Source: Actinoplanes oblitus
GTDB taxonomy: Bacteria > Actinomycetota > Actinomycetes > Mycobacteriales > Micromonosporaceae
Reading direction: 5' to 3'
Assembly: GCF_030252345.1 (NCBI RefSeq)
Contig: NZ_CP126980.1
Coordinates: 5,533,501 to 5,597,500 of the forward strand
Length of the DNA: 64,000 bases
Positions 8,419-17,105 of this stretch are shown piece by piece. A program made the position numbers and the translations under genes. The notes under the pieces were generated by a model. It had not been told where the DNA came from and did not search any database. It was given only the letters and a program-made list of their open reading frames with translations. Positions within the stretch are counted from its first letter, which is position 1. Each line of letters starts with the position of its first letter.

Positions 8419-9477
8419 GTGCCGCACGATGCCGAGGAAGCCGAGACCGCGGTGACCCGCGCGACCCTGCGCGACGTCGCGATACTCGCCGGAGTGAGCG
8501 CCAAGACCGCGTCCCGGGTCGTCAACGGCGAACCCGGGGTCAGCGTCGCCAAGCTCGCCGCCGTGCAACGCGCTGTCGCCCAGCTCAACTACCGCCCCAA
8601 CTTCACGGCGAGCAGTCTGCGCCGGTCGAAGGGGCGCACCGCGGCGATCGGCGCGGTGCTGGAGAACGTCGCGAACCCGTTCTCCTCGGCATTGCACCGG
8701 GCGCTGGAGGACGTCGCCCGCGACCGCAACGTCATGATCTTCGCCGGTAGCGTCGACGAGGACCCGCGGCGTGAACGGGCCCTCGTCCAGGCCTTCACCG
8801 CGCGTCAGGCGGACGCCCTGCTGGTCGTTCCGGCCAGCGACAACCAGGCCTATCTGGCCCAGGAGGTCGCCGCCGGCACACCGGTGGTCTTCGTCGACCG
8901 GCCACCGGTCGGGCTGCTCGCCGACGCCGTGCTGGCGGACAACCGGGCCGGCGCCGCGGCGGCCGTGCACCATCTGGTGTCACACGGGCACCGCGACATC
9001 GCCTACCTCGGTGACCTGTCCACCATCTCCACCGCCGCCGAGCGCTTCCAGGGATACAAAGAGGCGCTCAGCGACCACGGCATCCGCCCCCAGCCCGAAC
9101 ACATCGTCCACGACCTGCACACCGAGGACGCGGCTCGCGCGGCCACCCTCCGCCTGGCCGGCGGCCAGCACCCGCCGACCGCCTACTTCACCGCGCAGAA
9201 CCTGGTCACCATCGGTACCATCCGCGCCCTGCGTGACCTCGGCCGGCACGACCGGACGGCGCTGGTCGGATTCGACGACTTCCCCCTGGCCGAGCTGCTG
9301 CAACCCGCCGTCACGGTGGTGGCCCAGGATCCCTTCCAGATGGGTCGCGTCGCCGCCGAGCTCATCTTCCGCCGGCTGGACGGCGAACGCTGGGACCCCA
9401 CCGTCCACGTGGTGGCGACCCGGCTCGTCCCACGCGGCTCCGGCGAGATCACCGGGCCGTTCACGAACCCGGGATGA
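8419..9477 (+). CDS. LacI-family transcriptional regulator of fructose operon
   Basis: 352 residues. The HTH is TLRDVAILAGVSAKTASRVV followed by a hinge helix (residues about 15-65). The rest is a sugar-binding core with FVDRPPVGLLADAV and ALVGFDDFPLAELLQP. GAGGAGA lies just upstream of the GTG. It is divergent from frcBCA and the kinase, and the two matching palindromes between them make it the obvious local regulator. Whether it represses or activates, and its effector, are inferred only from the family. Confidence 0.88.
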   Translation: MPHDAEEAETAVTRATLRDVAILAGVSAKTASRVVNGEPGVSVAKLAAVQRAVAQLNYRPNFTASSLRRSKGRTAAIGAVLENVANPFSSALHRALEDVARDRNVMIFAGSVDEDPRRERALVQAFTARQADALLVVPASDNQAYLAQEVAAGTPVVFVDRPPVGLLADAVLADNRAGAAAAVHHLVSHGHRDIAYLGDLSTISTAAERFQGYKEALSDHGIRPQPEHIVHDLHTEDAARAATLRLAGGQHPPTAYFTAQNLVTIGTIRALRDLGRHDRTALVGFDDFPLAELLQPAVTVVAQDPFQMGRVAAELIFRRLDGERWDPTVHVVATRLVPRGSGEITGPFTNPG

Positions 9478-9730
9478 CCACGCAGGGCAGGCCCTCCGCA
9501 TGGCACCGCACGACTTGACGCACGGCTGAGACACGTGTACGGCAACTAGCGGATACGTGCTTGATGAGCCACCACTCGCCGAGGAGGGGTGACGATCGAA
9601 GCGGGGTTGCTCACCCGGGACCGCGGTAACCGCACAGGCCGACCGCGCCGGCCCGCCACACCCGCGGGCCGACGCCGTCGTGGCGGCCGCCAACGGATCG
9701 GCCGAGAACCCGCCGCGCCGATCGGCGTTC

Positions 9731-10699
9731 TCACGGTGTCCGCGTGTCGAGGATGTCGGTCAGCGGGCGGCGCGGTGTGGGCGGCCCCGAGGGGGCGTAT
9801 CCCAACCGGATGACCATCTGCGCCGAGCGGCCGTTACCGGTGTCGGTGAGCAGGTCACGGATCGCCGGGATCTCGATGGGCTGGCTGATCGGGGTGGTGG
9901 CCAGACGGAGGCGGGTGGCAGTCAGCAGGACGCGTTGCAGGGCCTGCCCGGCACGGACCCAGTCGACAGGGCCGTCGCCGTTGGTGGCGAGGACGGTGAT
10001 CGTCGGGTGGGCCTCGAATCGCTCGGCGTTGCGGGACGGCTGATGGTGCACCAGGCCGAAGTCACGCATCGGCAGGTGCTCCAGGGCGTCCCAGGGGCCG
10101 ACCGCGGTCGGCGGAATCCCGTCGCGGCGGTGCGGGTGGGGCCTGGTCCAGTAACCGAGCTCGGCGCGGTACCCGCCCTCGGCACGGAGCCGAGCCTCGG
10201 CGGCCTGGGCGAGGTTGATGATCACGTCTCGCCTGACCGCGTCCGCGAGGGTCAGGGTGGCGCCTTCCGCCGTGGCGGCTGCTCGCAGTTGCGCCAAGCT
10301 GTCGGCGGGCACCACGGCGTCGGCGAACGGGCTCCGGTTGGTGTGCCGGGCGGTGATGGCCTCGGCCAGGGCAGTGGCGTACGCCGACGACGGCCTGGCA
10401 TATGCCGGCCGGATGCGGGCCACCAGGTCGGGCGAGCCGGCATCAGGAAATATCGACACCTCGGTCACGTGGCCCTCCACCCTGATCGCCAGGCGCAGCG
10501 TGAACACGGCGGCACCGACGCTGATCAGCAGTTCCCGGCCGTCCGGGTCGAGCACCTCCAGCTGCCGGCGGCGGTCGGCGTACACCTCGACGGCGCCGTC
10601 GACGAGCCGGAACCGCCAAGGTTGACTGTTGTGCAGCGACGGTGCCAGCGACGCGGTGCGCACACAGTGGGCAAGAGCCCGCTCGTCGAGCGATGTCAT
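9731..10699 (-). CDS. Acg-family nitroreductase-fold protein
   Basis: 322 residues. CVRTASLAPSLHNSQPWRFR at the N-terminus and LATTPISQPIEIP with RLGYAP near the C-terminus identify the Acg/Rv2032 branch of the nitroreductase fold. Mycobacterial members are induced by hypoxia and NO, and Acg is thought to bind FMN with a lid that limits ordinary nitroreductase activity. GGAGG lies before the ATG. It follows the cyclic-nucleotide-binding gene after a 25-base gap, and the NO reductase is divergent from both, which supports a nitrosative-stress role. The 9478-9730 gap holds only GC-rich inverted repeats of uncertain meaning. Confidence 0.85.
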   Translation of the reverse strand: MTSLDERALAHCVRTASLAPSLHNSQPWRFRLVDGAVEVYADRRRQLEVLDPDGRELLISVGAAVFTLRLAIRVEGHVTEVSIFPDAGSPDLVARIRPAYARPSSAYATALAEAITARHTNRSPFADAVVPADSLAQLRAAATAEGATLTLADAVRRDVIINLAQAAEARLRAEGGYRAELGYWTRPHPHRRDGIPPTAVGPWDALEHLPMRDFGLVHHQPSRNAERFEAHPTITVLATNGDGPVDWVRAGQALQRVLLTATRLRLATTPISQPIEIPAIRDLLTDTGNGRSAQMVIRLGYAPSGPPTPRRPLTDILDTRTP

Positions 10700-10724
10700 G
10701 ATCGCCTCCTTCGGCCGCGGCGTG

Positions 10725-11213
10725 TCAGCGCAGTTCGCCGGGGTCGGTATCCGGGTAGGCATAGAGCTCGGCGAGCCGGCTCCGAGCGGCTCCCAGCCGA
10801 TCGGCGAGCACGGCCAGGAAGCGGCCGTTGAGGTCACGACCGATCTTCGGATCGTCGTCGATCATGGCGCGCACGTGGGCGGCGTCGAACTCGATGGCGT
10901 GCATGTCTTCGGCGACCACAGCCCCGAACCGCCACCGGTACGGAGCAAGCAGCCACGACCAGCCGACGACCGAGCCATGGCGTAGCTGTTCGATGACGAT
11001 GTCGCCACGGCCCGGAACCGGGAGGTCGAGAACGACGGCCCCGGAGTTGACCAGCCAGAACTTGTCCGCCGGATCGCCGGCGCGAAACAGGCGGTGCCGG
11101 TTCGCGCGGAACACCGGCCGGCCGCGAACGGCCCAGCGACGCAGCCAATCCGCCGGTAGGTCGACGGCGAAGTCGTGCACGGCCAGCTGGTCGAAGACAC
11201 TCAACGACGGCAT
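10725..11213 (-). CDS. Stand-alone cyclic-nucleotide-binding domain protein
   Basis: 162 residues, essentially one CRP-type beta-roll: RHRLFRAGDPADKFWLVNSG, then VIEQLRHGSVVGWSWLL, then a C-terminal helix. There is no DNA-binding helix-turn-helix, so it is not a complete CRP/FNR regulator. The position where CRP has an Arg that contacts cyclic-nucleotide phosphate holds WSWLLAPYRWRFG, so another ligand is possible. It is first in an operon with the Acg protein and divergent from the NO reductase. The start is supported by a purine-rich GGAGGAAC upstream. Confidence 0.75.
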   Translation of the reverse strand: MPSLSVFDQLAVHDFAVDLPADWLRRWAVRGRPVFRANRHRLFRAGDPADKFWLVNSGAVVLDLPVPGRGDIVIEQLRHGSVVGWSWLLAPYRWRFGAVVAEDMHAIEFDAAHVRAMIDDDPKIGRDLNGRFLAVLADRLGAARSRLAELYAYPDTDPGELR

Positions 11214-11335
11214 GGTGTTCCTCCTGTGGGATCACGGCTGCTCAGCAGGCTCGCTGCTTCGGCTGCGGCGGCGTTGTTCCGGAGGGTCGTGACTCGCCGT
11301 CCGCCCCGTCCACCTACGACGCTATGCCCGGCAGG

Positions 11336-11372
11336 TCCCGGGGAGCAGGACCGTCTGTCCTGCTCCCCGGGA
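11336..11372. other. Perfect 16-bp hairpin in a divergent intergenic region
   Basis: Bases 11336-11351 and 11357-11372 are exact inverted repeats around a 5-base loop. The element lies between two divergent genes (starts 11213 and 11664), where a coding-gene terminator is not expected. There is no T-run. Elsewhere in the 450-base gap I see an AT-rich promoter-like stretch (11575-11640) and no convincing gene. Confidence 0.6.
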
Positions 11373-11618
11373 TCGAAAGACCTCCGAGTCGCGGGACGAC
11401 AGCAGGACCGTGACGCCCACCGTCACGGCCGGCATCGCGGACGCGGCCGGCTACCGCGCGGCCGACGGCCGCGCCCGTTGCCACCGCACGGAGACTCCGG
11501 TAAGACCAATACCGGACTTCGGTACACGTCGATGCGTATGGCGTCTACGCCAGATCCGCATGCCTCACGATTGACCGCTGAATAAGCGACATTCATGATC
11601 TAAAAGGCTTTTACGTGG

Positions 11619-11630
11619 TTAGTTTACTAA
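11619..11630. promoter_or_regulatory. TTAGT-N2-ACTAA inverted repeat before NO reductase
   Basis: A 5-2-5 inverted repeat in an unusually AT-rich stretch about 35 bases upstream of the qNOR start. It could be part of the promoter or an operator for an NO or oxygen-responsive regulator. The size is small, so chance is possible. Confidence 0.3.
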
Positions 11631-11663
11631 TTGTCCTTTCAGTCCGAACTCAAGGAGATTGCC

Positions 11664-14030
11664 ATGGCGGTCAAGCAGCCGGGAACAGCCGAGGCCGGGC
11701 GCCGCCCGCTGCTGGTCAGCAAGGCCTGGATCCAGGCGGTCGCGTTGGTCATGCTGGTGGGGTTCGGGGTCATGGGTCTGCTGGCCTATCGGACCTACAC
11801 CGCCGAGCCGCCGATCCCGCAGCGCGTCGTCGCCCCGGACGGGCGGGTGCTGTTCACCGGTGACGACGTCAGCCGGGGGCAGCAGATCTTCCTGCACAAC
11901 GGATTGATGGAATACGGCTCGGTGTTCGGCCACGGCGCCTATCTCGGGCCCGACTTCACCGACGACTACCTGCACCGGGCGGCCGAATCGGTCACCCGGC
12001 AACTCGGCGCCGGAGCCGGGACCACAGCTCAGCGGGTAGTTCACGACTTCCAGCACAACCAGTACGACGCGATAACCAAGACGTTGACCTACACGACGGA
12101 ACAAGCAGTCGCCTTCGACGAGAACGTCACCTACTACTCCGGCTACTTCAGCGCCGACAACACCGCGAAAGGGTTGCGGCCCAAGGCGATCACCGACCCG
12201 ACCCGGTTACGGCAGATGACCGCGTTCTTCTCGTGGAGCGCGTGGGCGGCGTCGGCGCACCGGCCCGGCAAGGACTACTCCTACACCAACAACTGGCCGC
12301 CGGAGCCCCTGGTCGGCAACACCCCGACCGCGAACGTACTGGTCTGGAGTGTCCTGTCGCTTGTCGCGCTGCTGGCCGGCATCGGAGCGCTGTTCTTCGC
12401 GTTCGGCCGCTGGGGTGAACGCCTCGGCTGGCGCGGCCGTCAGGCCGACACCATCTCCTTCCGCGGCCCGGACGCGGTCACCCTGACCCCGGCGCAGCGG
12501 GCCACCGCGTGGTTCTTCCTGGTCGTCGGCCTGTTGTTCCTGGTGCAGACCTTGGTCGGCGCGGCCAGTGAGCATTACCGCGCGGAGGTGACCGGCTTCT
12601 TCGGCTTCGATCTGGCCCGGCTGCTGCCGTACAACCTGGTACGGACCTGGCACCTGCAGCTGTCGCTGTTCTGGGTGTCCGCGGCCTTCCTGGCCGCCGG
12701 GATCTTCCTCGCCCCGATCATCGCCGGCCGTGAGCCGAAGAGGCAGAGCCTGCTCGCCTACCTTCTGCTCGCCGCGGTCGCGGTGGTGGTGTTCGGCAGC
12801 CTCATCGGTGAGGCGCTGAGCATCCACGGCGTGTTCGCCGAGCCGGGCTCGTTTCTCGGCAGCCAGGGCTTCGAGTACCTCGACCTCGCCCGGGTGTGGC
12901 AGGTGCTGCTCACCGCCGGCCTGTTCGTCTGGGCCGCGATCCTGTTCCGCGGGGTACGGACCCGGCTGCGCCGTGATCACGCCGGCAACATGCCGTGGCT
13001 GTTCTTCCTCTCCGCGTGCGCGATCCCCGCCTTCTACGCCGTCGGGCTGCTCGCCGACTCGGGCGACAACTTCACCCACGCCGACTTCTGGCGGTTCTGG
13101 GTGGTGCACCTGTGGGTCGAGGACTTCCTCGAGCTGTTCACCACCGTCATGGTCGCCTACATCTTCGTCATGCTCGGTGTGGTCCGCGAACGCGTCGCCA
13201 TGACCGTCATCTACCTCGACATCGTGCTGTACTCCGCCGGCGGGGTCATCGGCACCATGCATCACCTGTACTTCTCGGGTGAGCCGGCCGAGCACATGGC
13301 GCTGGGCGCGTTCTTCTCGGCCGCCGAGGTCATCCCGCTGACCTTCCTGACCGTCGAGGCGTGGAGCTTCCTGCAACTCGGGGCGCGGCAGGAGAACAGG
13401 TCGGCCACCGCGTTCCCGCATCGCTGGGCGGTGATGTTCCTGGTCGCTGTCGGTTTCTGGAACTTCCTCGGTGCCGGCATCTTCGGCTTCCTGATCAACC
13501 TGCCGATCGTGTCGTACTACGAGATCGGCACCGCCCTGACCGCCAACCACGGGCACGCCGCCATGATGGGCGTCTACGGCATGCTCGCCATGGGTCTGGC
13601 CCTGTTCTGCCTGCGCTACCTCATCCCCGAGGACAAGTGGCCGGACCGGCTCGCGAAGATCTCGTTCTGGTCGGCGAACCTCGGGCTGCTGTGGATGTGT
13701 TTCGCCACGCTGCTGCCGCTGGGCATCCTGCAACTGTACGAGTCGGTCGACTCCGGCTATCACGCCGCCCGCACCCTCGAGTACGTCACCGACCCGACCA
13801 ACAGCCTCATCGAGTGGCTGCGACTGCCCGGCGACGTGGTCTTCATCGTCGGCGGCGTACTGCCGTTCCTGTGGATCTGCTGGCTCGGCGTACGGCACGC
13901 GATGCGCCGTGGACGGCCGACCACCCTGGACGAGCCTGACGAGGTGCTGTTCACCGACATCACCGTGCCCGCCGAGGACGGCCGCCAGCACGAGGCATCC
14001 GCCGCCGCGTCCACCGAAACAGTCGGCTAG
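11664..14030 (+). CDS. norZ: Quinol-dependent nitric oxide reductase (qNOR)
   Basis: 788 residues, the length of single-subunit qNOR. After one membrane helix comes a soluble domain (TAEPPIPQRVVAPDGRVLF, GQQIFLHNGLMEYGS) without a CXXCH haem-c motif, then about 13 membrane helices of the haem-copper oxidase superfamily. Candidate haem and Fe-B histidines lie in TWHLQLSLFW, RFWVVHLWVEDFLELF, GTMHHLYFSG and NHGHAAMMGVYG. The protein reduces 2 NO to N2O using quinol, mostly for detoxification when no other denitrification genes are present. AAGGAG before ATG 11664 decides the start. A four-gene run of NO-related or membrane genes follows. Confidence 0.93.
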   Translation: MAVKQPGTAEAGRRPLLVSKAWIQAVALVMLVGFGVMGLLAYRTYTAEPPIPQRVVAPDGRVLFTGDDVSRGQQIFLHNGLMEYGSVFGHGAYLGPDFTDDYLHRAAESVTRQLGAGAGTTAQRVVHDFQHNQYDAITKTLTYTTEQAVAFDENVTYYSGYFSADNTAKGLRPKAITDPTRLRQMTAFFSWSAWAASAHRPGKDYSYTNNWPPEPLVGNTPTANVLVWSVLSLVALLAGIGALFFAFGRWGERLGWRGRQADTISFRGPDAVTLTPAQRATAWFFLVVGLLFLVQTLVGAASEHYRAEVTGFFGFDLARLLPYNLVRTWHLQLSLFWVSAAFLAAGIFLAPIIAGREPKRQSLLAYLLLAAVAVVVFGSLIGEALSIHGVFAEPGSFLGSQGFEYLDLARVWQVLLTAGLFVWAAILFRGVRTRLRRDHAGNMPWLFFLSACAIPAFYAVGLLADSGDNFTHADFWRFWVVHLWVEDFLELFTTVMVAYIFVMLGVVRERVAMTVIYLDIVLYSAGGVIGTMHHLYFSGEPAEHMALGAFFSAAEVIPLTFLTVEAWSFLQLGARQENRSATAFPHRWAVMFLVAVGFWNFLGAGIFGFLINLPIVSYYEIGTALTANHGHAAMMGVYGMLAMGLALFCLRYLIPEDKWPDRLAKISFWSANLGLLWMCFATLLPLGILQLYESVDSGYHAARTLEYVTDPTNSLIEWLRLPGDVVFIVGGVLPFLWICWLGVRHAMRRGRPTTLDEPDEVLFTDITVPAEDGRQHEASAAASTETVG

Positions 14031-14039
14031 GAGGTCGGC

Positions 14040-14660
14040 GTGCCGCCCATGGTGCTGCTCGCGACCGGGTACGCCGGACTGCTGCTGGTCGTGGCCGCCG
14101 CTCTGGAACGGCTGGCCCGGCACACCGCGACCCGGTCCGAGCGCTACCGGACCGCCGGGTTCACCTATCAGCCCGAGCACGACCTGTGGATGTGCCCACG
14201 CGACGAGCCGCTGTGGCCGCACCGGGTGGACCGGGAGCACCGGCTGGTCCGTTACCGGGCCCGTCCGAGCGTCTGCAACGCCTGCCCGGTCAAGACCGAC
14301 TGCACCCCGTCGCACCACGGCCGGGAGATCACCCGGCCGATCGACCCGTGGCCGCACTCGGAGGCCGGCCGGTTCCACCGCGGCGTCTCGGTCACCCTCA
14401 CCGCGCTCGCCGTGGTGCTGCTCCTGGCCACCCTCGGTATCCACCACCGGCCGGCCGAGACAGCCGTGCTGGTGCCGGCCACCGTCGCCGCCGGATGGTT
14501 CCTCAGGCGCTGGGCGGCCGACCTGCGCCGTACCCCCTCCGGGTTTCCCCAGACCATCACGGTCCGTGACCGAACGGCCGAGCCCGGCCGCGGCGGGCCG
14601 TCCGTAAGCCGCTACCGGTCGGTGCGGCGTGCCGCCGGCGGCACCGATCCCGAGGAGTGA
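14040..14660 (+). CDS. Membrane protein with transposase-like Cys cluster, linked to qNOR
   Basis: 206 residues. An N-terminal membrane helix (3-22) is followed by a soluble segment (about 40-105) with Cys52, Cys79, Cys82 and Cys88 (WMCPRDEP; SVCNACPVKTDCTPSHHG), and then two membrane helices (about 117-133 and 140-156). The Cys pattern resembles the C-terminal Cys cluster of IS1182-type transposases, here without any catalytic domain and embedded between membrane helices. GGAGG precedes the GTG, nine bases after norZ, so it is co-transcribed. It may hold Zn or an Fe-S centre and assist qNOR assembly or NO sensing; that is inference. Confidence 0.75.
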   Translation: MPPMVLLATGYAGLLLVVAAALERLARHTATRSERYRTAGFTYQPEHDLWMCPRDEPLWPHRVDREHRLVRYRARPSVCNACPVKTDCTPSHHGREITRPIDPWPHSEAGRFHRGVSVTLTALAVVLLLATLGIHHRPAETAVLVPATVAAGWFLRRWAADLRRTPSGFPQTITVRDRTAEPGRGGPSVSRYRSVRRAAGGTDPEE

Positions 14661-14662
14661 TC

Positions 14663-15478
14663 ATGTTCGGCTACGTGATCGGCGGTCTCGTCCTGGCCGC
14701 GACCGCCCTGGCCGTGAGCAGCGTACGCATCCTGCGTGAATACGAGCGGGCGGTAGTGTTCCGCCTCGGGCGGCTCCAGGGCGCCCGCGGTCCCGGTCCG
14801 TTGCTGCTGCTGCCGTTGATCGACCGGATGGAACGAGTCTCCCTGCGCACCGTCACCCTGACCATTCCGCCGCAGGAGGTCATCACCCGCGACAACGTGC
14901 CCGCCCGGGTCAATGCCGTCGCCTATTTCCGGGTCACCGATCCGGTCCGCGCGGTCGTGGAGGTCGAGGCGCATCCGGTCGCCACCTCGCAGATCGCGCA
15001 GACCACCGTCCGCAGCGTGCTCGGGCACGTCGACCTGGACACGCTGCTGACCGAACGGGAAAAACTCAACGAGAGCATCCGTACGATCGTCGACGAGCAG
15101 ACCGAGCCATGGGGCATCAAGGTCACCACCGTCGAGATCAAGGATGTGGAGATCCCCGAAGCCATGCAGCGCGCGATGGCCCGCCAGGCCGAAGCCGAAC
15201 GGGAACGCCGTGCCAAGGTCATCAACGCCACCGGCGAACACGAGGCCGCCCAGGCACTGCACGACGCTTCCCAGATCCTCGCCGCCAGCCCGTCCGGCCT
15301 GCACCTGCGCTACCTGCAGACGCTGCTGGAACTCGGCGGCGACCAGCGCACCACTGTCGTCTTCCCGCTCCCGATGGACCTGCTCGAACCGTTCCTGCGC
15401 CGCCTGGACCCGTCCGGCCGGAGCGCTGTACCCGCCCCGCCGGCCGGGCCCGGCGAGGCGCAGGCGCCCGTCAGCTGA
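14663..15478 (+). CDS. Slipin / SPFH band-7 membrane protein
   Basis: 271 residues. One N-terminal membrane helix is followed by the prohibitin-homology domain with REYERAVVFRLGRLQG, PPQEVITRDNVPARVNAVAYF and ALHDASQILAASP, which identify the slipin (stomatin-like) group. Such proteins form oligomeric membrane scaffolds. A partner NfeD protein is not present. GAGGAG five bases before ATG 14663 favours this start over the GTG at 14657 that overlaps the previous stop. It lies in the same transcription unit as qNOR. Confidence 0.88.
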   Translation: MFGYVIGGLVLAATALAVSSVRILREYERAVVFRLGRLQGARGPGPLLLLPLIDRMERVSLRTVTLTIPPQEVITRDNVPARVNAVAYFRVTDPVRAVVEVEAHPVATSQIAQTTVRSVLGHVDLDTLLTEREKLNESIRTIVDEQTEPWGIKVTTVEIKDVEIPEAMQRAMARQAEAERERRAKVINATGEHEAAQALHDASQILAASPSGLHLRYLQTLLELGGDQRTTVVFPLPMDLLEPFLRRLDPSGRSAVPAPPAGPGEAQAPVS

Positions 15479-15555
15479 ACGGCCGGCCGGTCGGTCGAAG
15501 CGGTCGTCGCCCAGCAACCGGGCGGCCGGCACCGCGGCCTGGACCCGATCGATGC

Positions 15556-15586
15556 TTGACTGCGACGCTACGTCACAGTCGACACT
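15556..15586 (+). promoter_or_regulatory. MerR-type promoter with 19-bp spacer and operator
   Basis: TTGACT (15556-15561) and GACACT (15581-15586) are separated by 19 bp, the long spacer typical of MerR-family targets. The spacer region holds a 10-3-10 inverted repeat (15558-15580, one mismatch: GACTGCGACG against CGTCACAGTC). Six bases after the second hexamer comes the GTG of the MerR remnant, so the transcript would be leaderless. Confidence 0.65.
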
Positions 15587-15592
15587 GACCGG

Positions 15593-15652
15593 GTGCGCAT
15601 CGCGGAGCTGGCGGATCTGACCGGGACGACGGTACGGACGATCCGTTACACT
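15593..15652 (+). pseudogene. MerR regulator, N-terminal remnant only
   Basis: Codons 1-19 read VRIAELADLTGTTVRTIRY, the recognition-helix start of a MerR protein. After that Tyr the expected wing (YHRIGLL-like) is replaced by unrelated residues. About 60 bases remain of a gene that is normally 350 or more. The sequence then enters an exporter fragment in another frame, so a deletion of about 2 kb or more joined the two. Confidence 0.7.
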
Positions 15653-15662
15653 GTTCGCCGCG

Positions 15663-16322
15663 ATGGGCTCAGGCACTGTCGAGCAACAACGCCGCGACCA
15701 GGTCGGCGGGTTCCTCGGCGCCCAGCTCACCGGCACCGATCCGGCGGCCGGCTACCTGTCGTACTGCGGCACCGTCGTGGGCATCATCGCGTCCACCTTC
15801 GCAATCCTGTCCGTGCTGGCCGGCGGACGGGCCGAACAGATCGGCCTGACCGAGCTCCTGTTGGCCACCGGTATCCGCCGATGGACACCCCTGGCGGCAC
15901 AAGCCGCGGTCACCGCGGTCGCCAGCGCCGTGATCCTCACCGTCACCGGCGCGCTCACCGCCTTGACAGCGCCCGCCGCCATTGACGGCGACAGCATCGC
16001 CGGGCGCAGCCTCGTCTACATCGTCGGGCAGTGGCCGGCCACCATCGCCATGATCGGCTGCGCCACCCTGGTGGTCGGCGCACTCCCCCGGCTCGCCGCG
16101 CTGGCCTGGCTGCCCCTGCTGGTCAGCAGCGTCCTGGCGCTGCTCGGCGACCTGCTCGCCATCCCGGCCCGGATGCGGCAGCTGGGGTTCTTCCGGCACC
16201 TGCCGGACATCGCAACAGGCGGCAGCCCGGTGGTGGCGCTGCTGGTGCTCGCCGGCGCCGGTGCGGTGCTGGCCCTGCTCGGCACCGCCGCCATCGGCCG
16301 CCGCGACCTTCAGCCCGGCTGA
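15663..16322 (+). pseudogene. ABC-2 type exporter permease, C-terminal remnant
   Basis: The frame gives 219 residues with about five to six membrane helices, starting abruptly at GSGTVEQQRRDQVGGFLGA and ending in GTAAIGRRDLQPG. This matches the C-terminal half of the roughly 530-residue antibiotic exporter permeases that normally sit in a MerR (or TetR)-ATPase-permease cluster. The ATPase and the N-terminal half are missing. A product from ATG 15663 is possible but would lack half the transporter. Confidence 0.65.
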
Positions 16323-16503
16323 CCCGGGCCAGATCGTGGCCATTCCCGTCCCGGGCACCGCGACCGACCCGGACGGGGGATGAGGTGAGCGCCTGCGGTA
16401 GCCCATTGGTGTGAGCCCCCGAAGTCGGTGAACCACGGGACTGCGCCCTTGGTGTTCGTCACTGAGTCCGACACCCCACGACGGACCAGATGGGGAGATC
16501 GCC

Positions 16504-16952
16504 ATGGAACTCCGGCCCCGCCACCTGCTGACCACCATCGCGCTCGCTGTCGCCGCGAGCACGTTCACCGCCGCGCCGGCGCTGGCATCCTCAGGCGACA
16601 ACCACGGCAAGGACTTTCATCCGCACCTGCGGCATCGTCACGTGCAGCCAGGTACTACAGCCACTCCGCCACCGTGCGCATCGACGAGATTCTGCGCGGC
16701 CCGGCGGACACCACTGACGCCATGGCCATCGCCGGCGCCGTCTGCGGTGTGGGCTCGCTCGCGATCGAACTCGCGGCGGGGCCGTGCTTCGCACTGGGGG
16801 CGGTCGCGTTCGGCGACTGGAACGTGCGGCGCATCATCCATCACGCCGCGACAACCAACGGTTGCGTCCGCTTCCGCACGGTCCGCGGCGGCGACAACAC
16901 CCCCGGCCCCGTCTACTCCGACCACAGCGGCAACTGCCGCTCGATGGACTGA
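16504..16952 (+). pseudogene. Secreted protein gene with two apparent frameshifts
   Basis: GGGGAG precedes ATG 16504, which starts a good signal peptide (MELRPRHLLTTIALAVAAST, cleavage near ALASSG). The likely mature sequence then changes frame twice: RTCGIVTCS is read in a second frame (near 16619-16648), and YYSHSATVRIDEILRGP onward, up to SDHSGNCRSMD, in a third (from 16653 to the stop at 16952). Both shifts are by one base within about 45 bases. Intact relatives that I recall are small secreted proteins with a Gly/Ala-rich hydrophobic centre. Either the gene has decayed or there are assembly errors. Confidence 0.55.
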
Positions 16953-17105
16953 CCCCCTGACGTTCATGGACCCGGGCATCCCGGCAGCCCGCGCTCAACC
17001 GGCAACCAGTCCGGCGCTGGTCTCGCCGCCCAGGTCGCGCGACACCCGCGTCGTCTGATGTTCCTTCATCTCATCGATTGATCTCGAGATGCCGGGGGCT
17101 CCGGG

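Noticed and set aside
9650..9735. GC-rich inverted repeats as a terminator between LacI and Acg genes
   Set aside because: Several short overlapping palindromes but no single stable stem stands out, so no terminator was called.
11500..11530. DosR/DevR-like box (ACCG-N5-CGGT near 11513-11525) upstream of qNOR
   Set aside because: It only weakly resembles the known DosR consensus; too short to claim.
11409..11573. Possible small gene (GTG start) between the CNB protein and qNOR
   Set aside because: No ribosome site or leaderless -10 box, and the translation is Ala/Arg-rich without hydrophobic or structural pattern.
12207..14447. Very long open frame antisense to the NO reductase and the following gene
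   Set aside because: Its composition is Gly/Arg/Gln/His-rich with no fold, a side effect of GC-rich third positions in the real genes.
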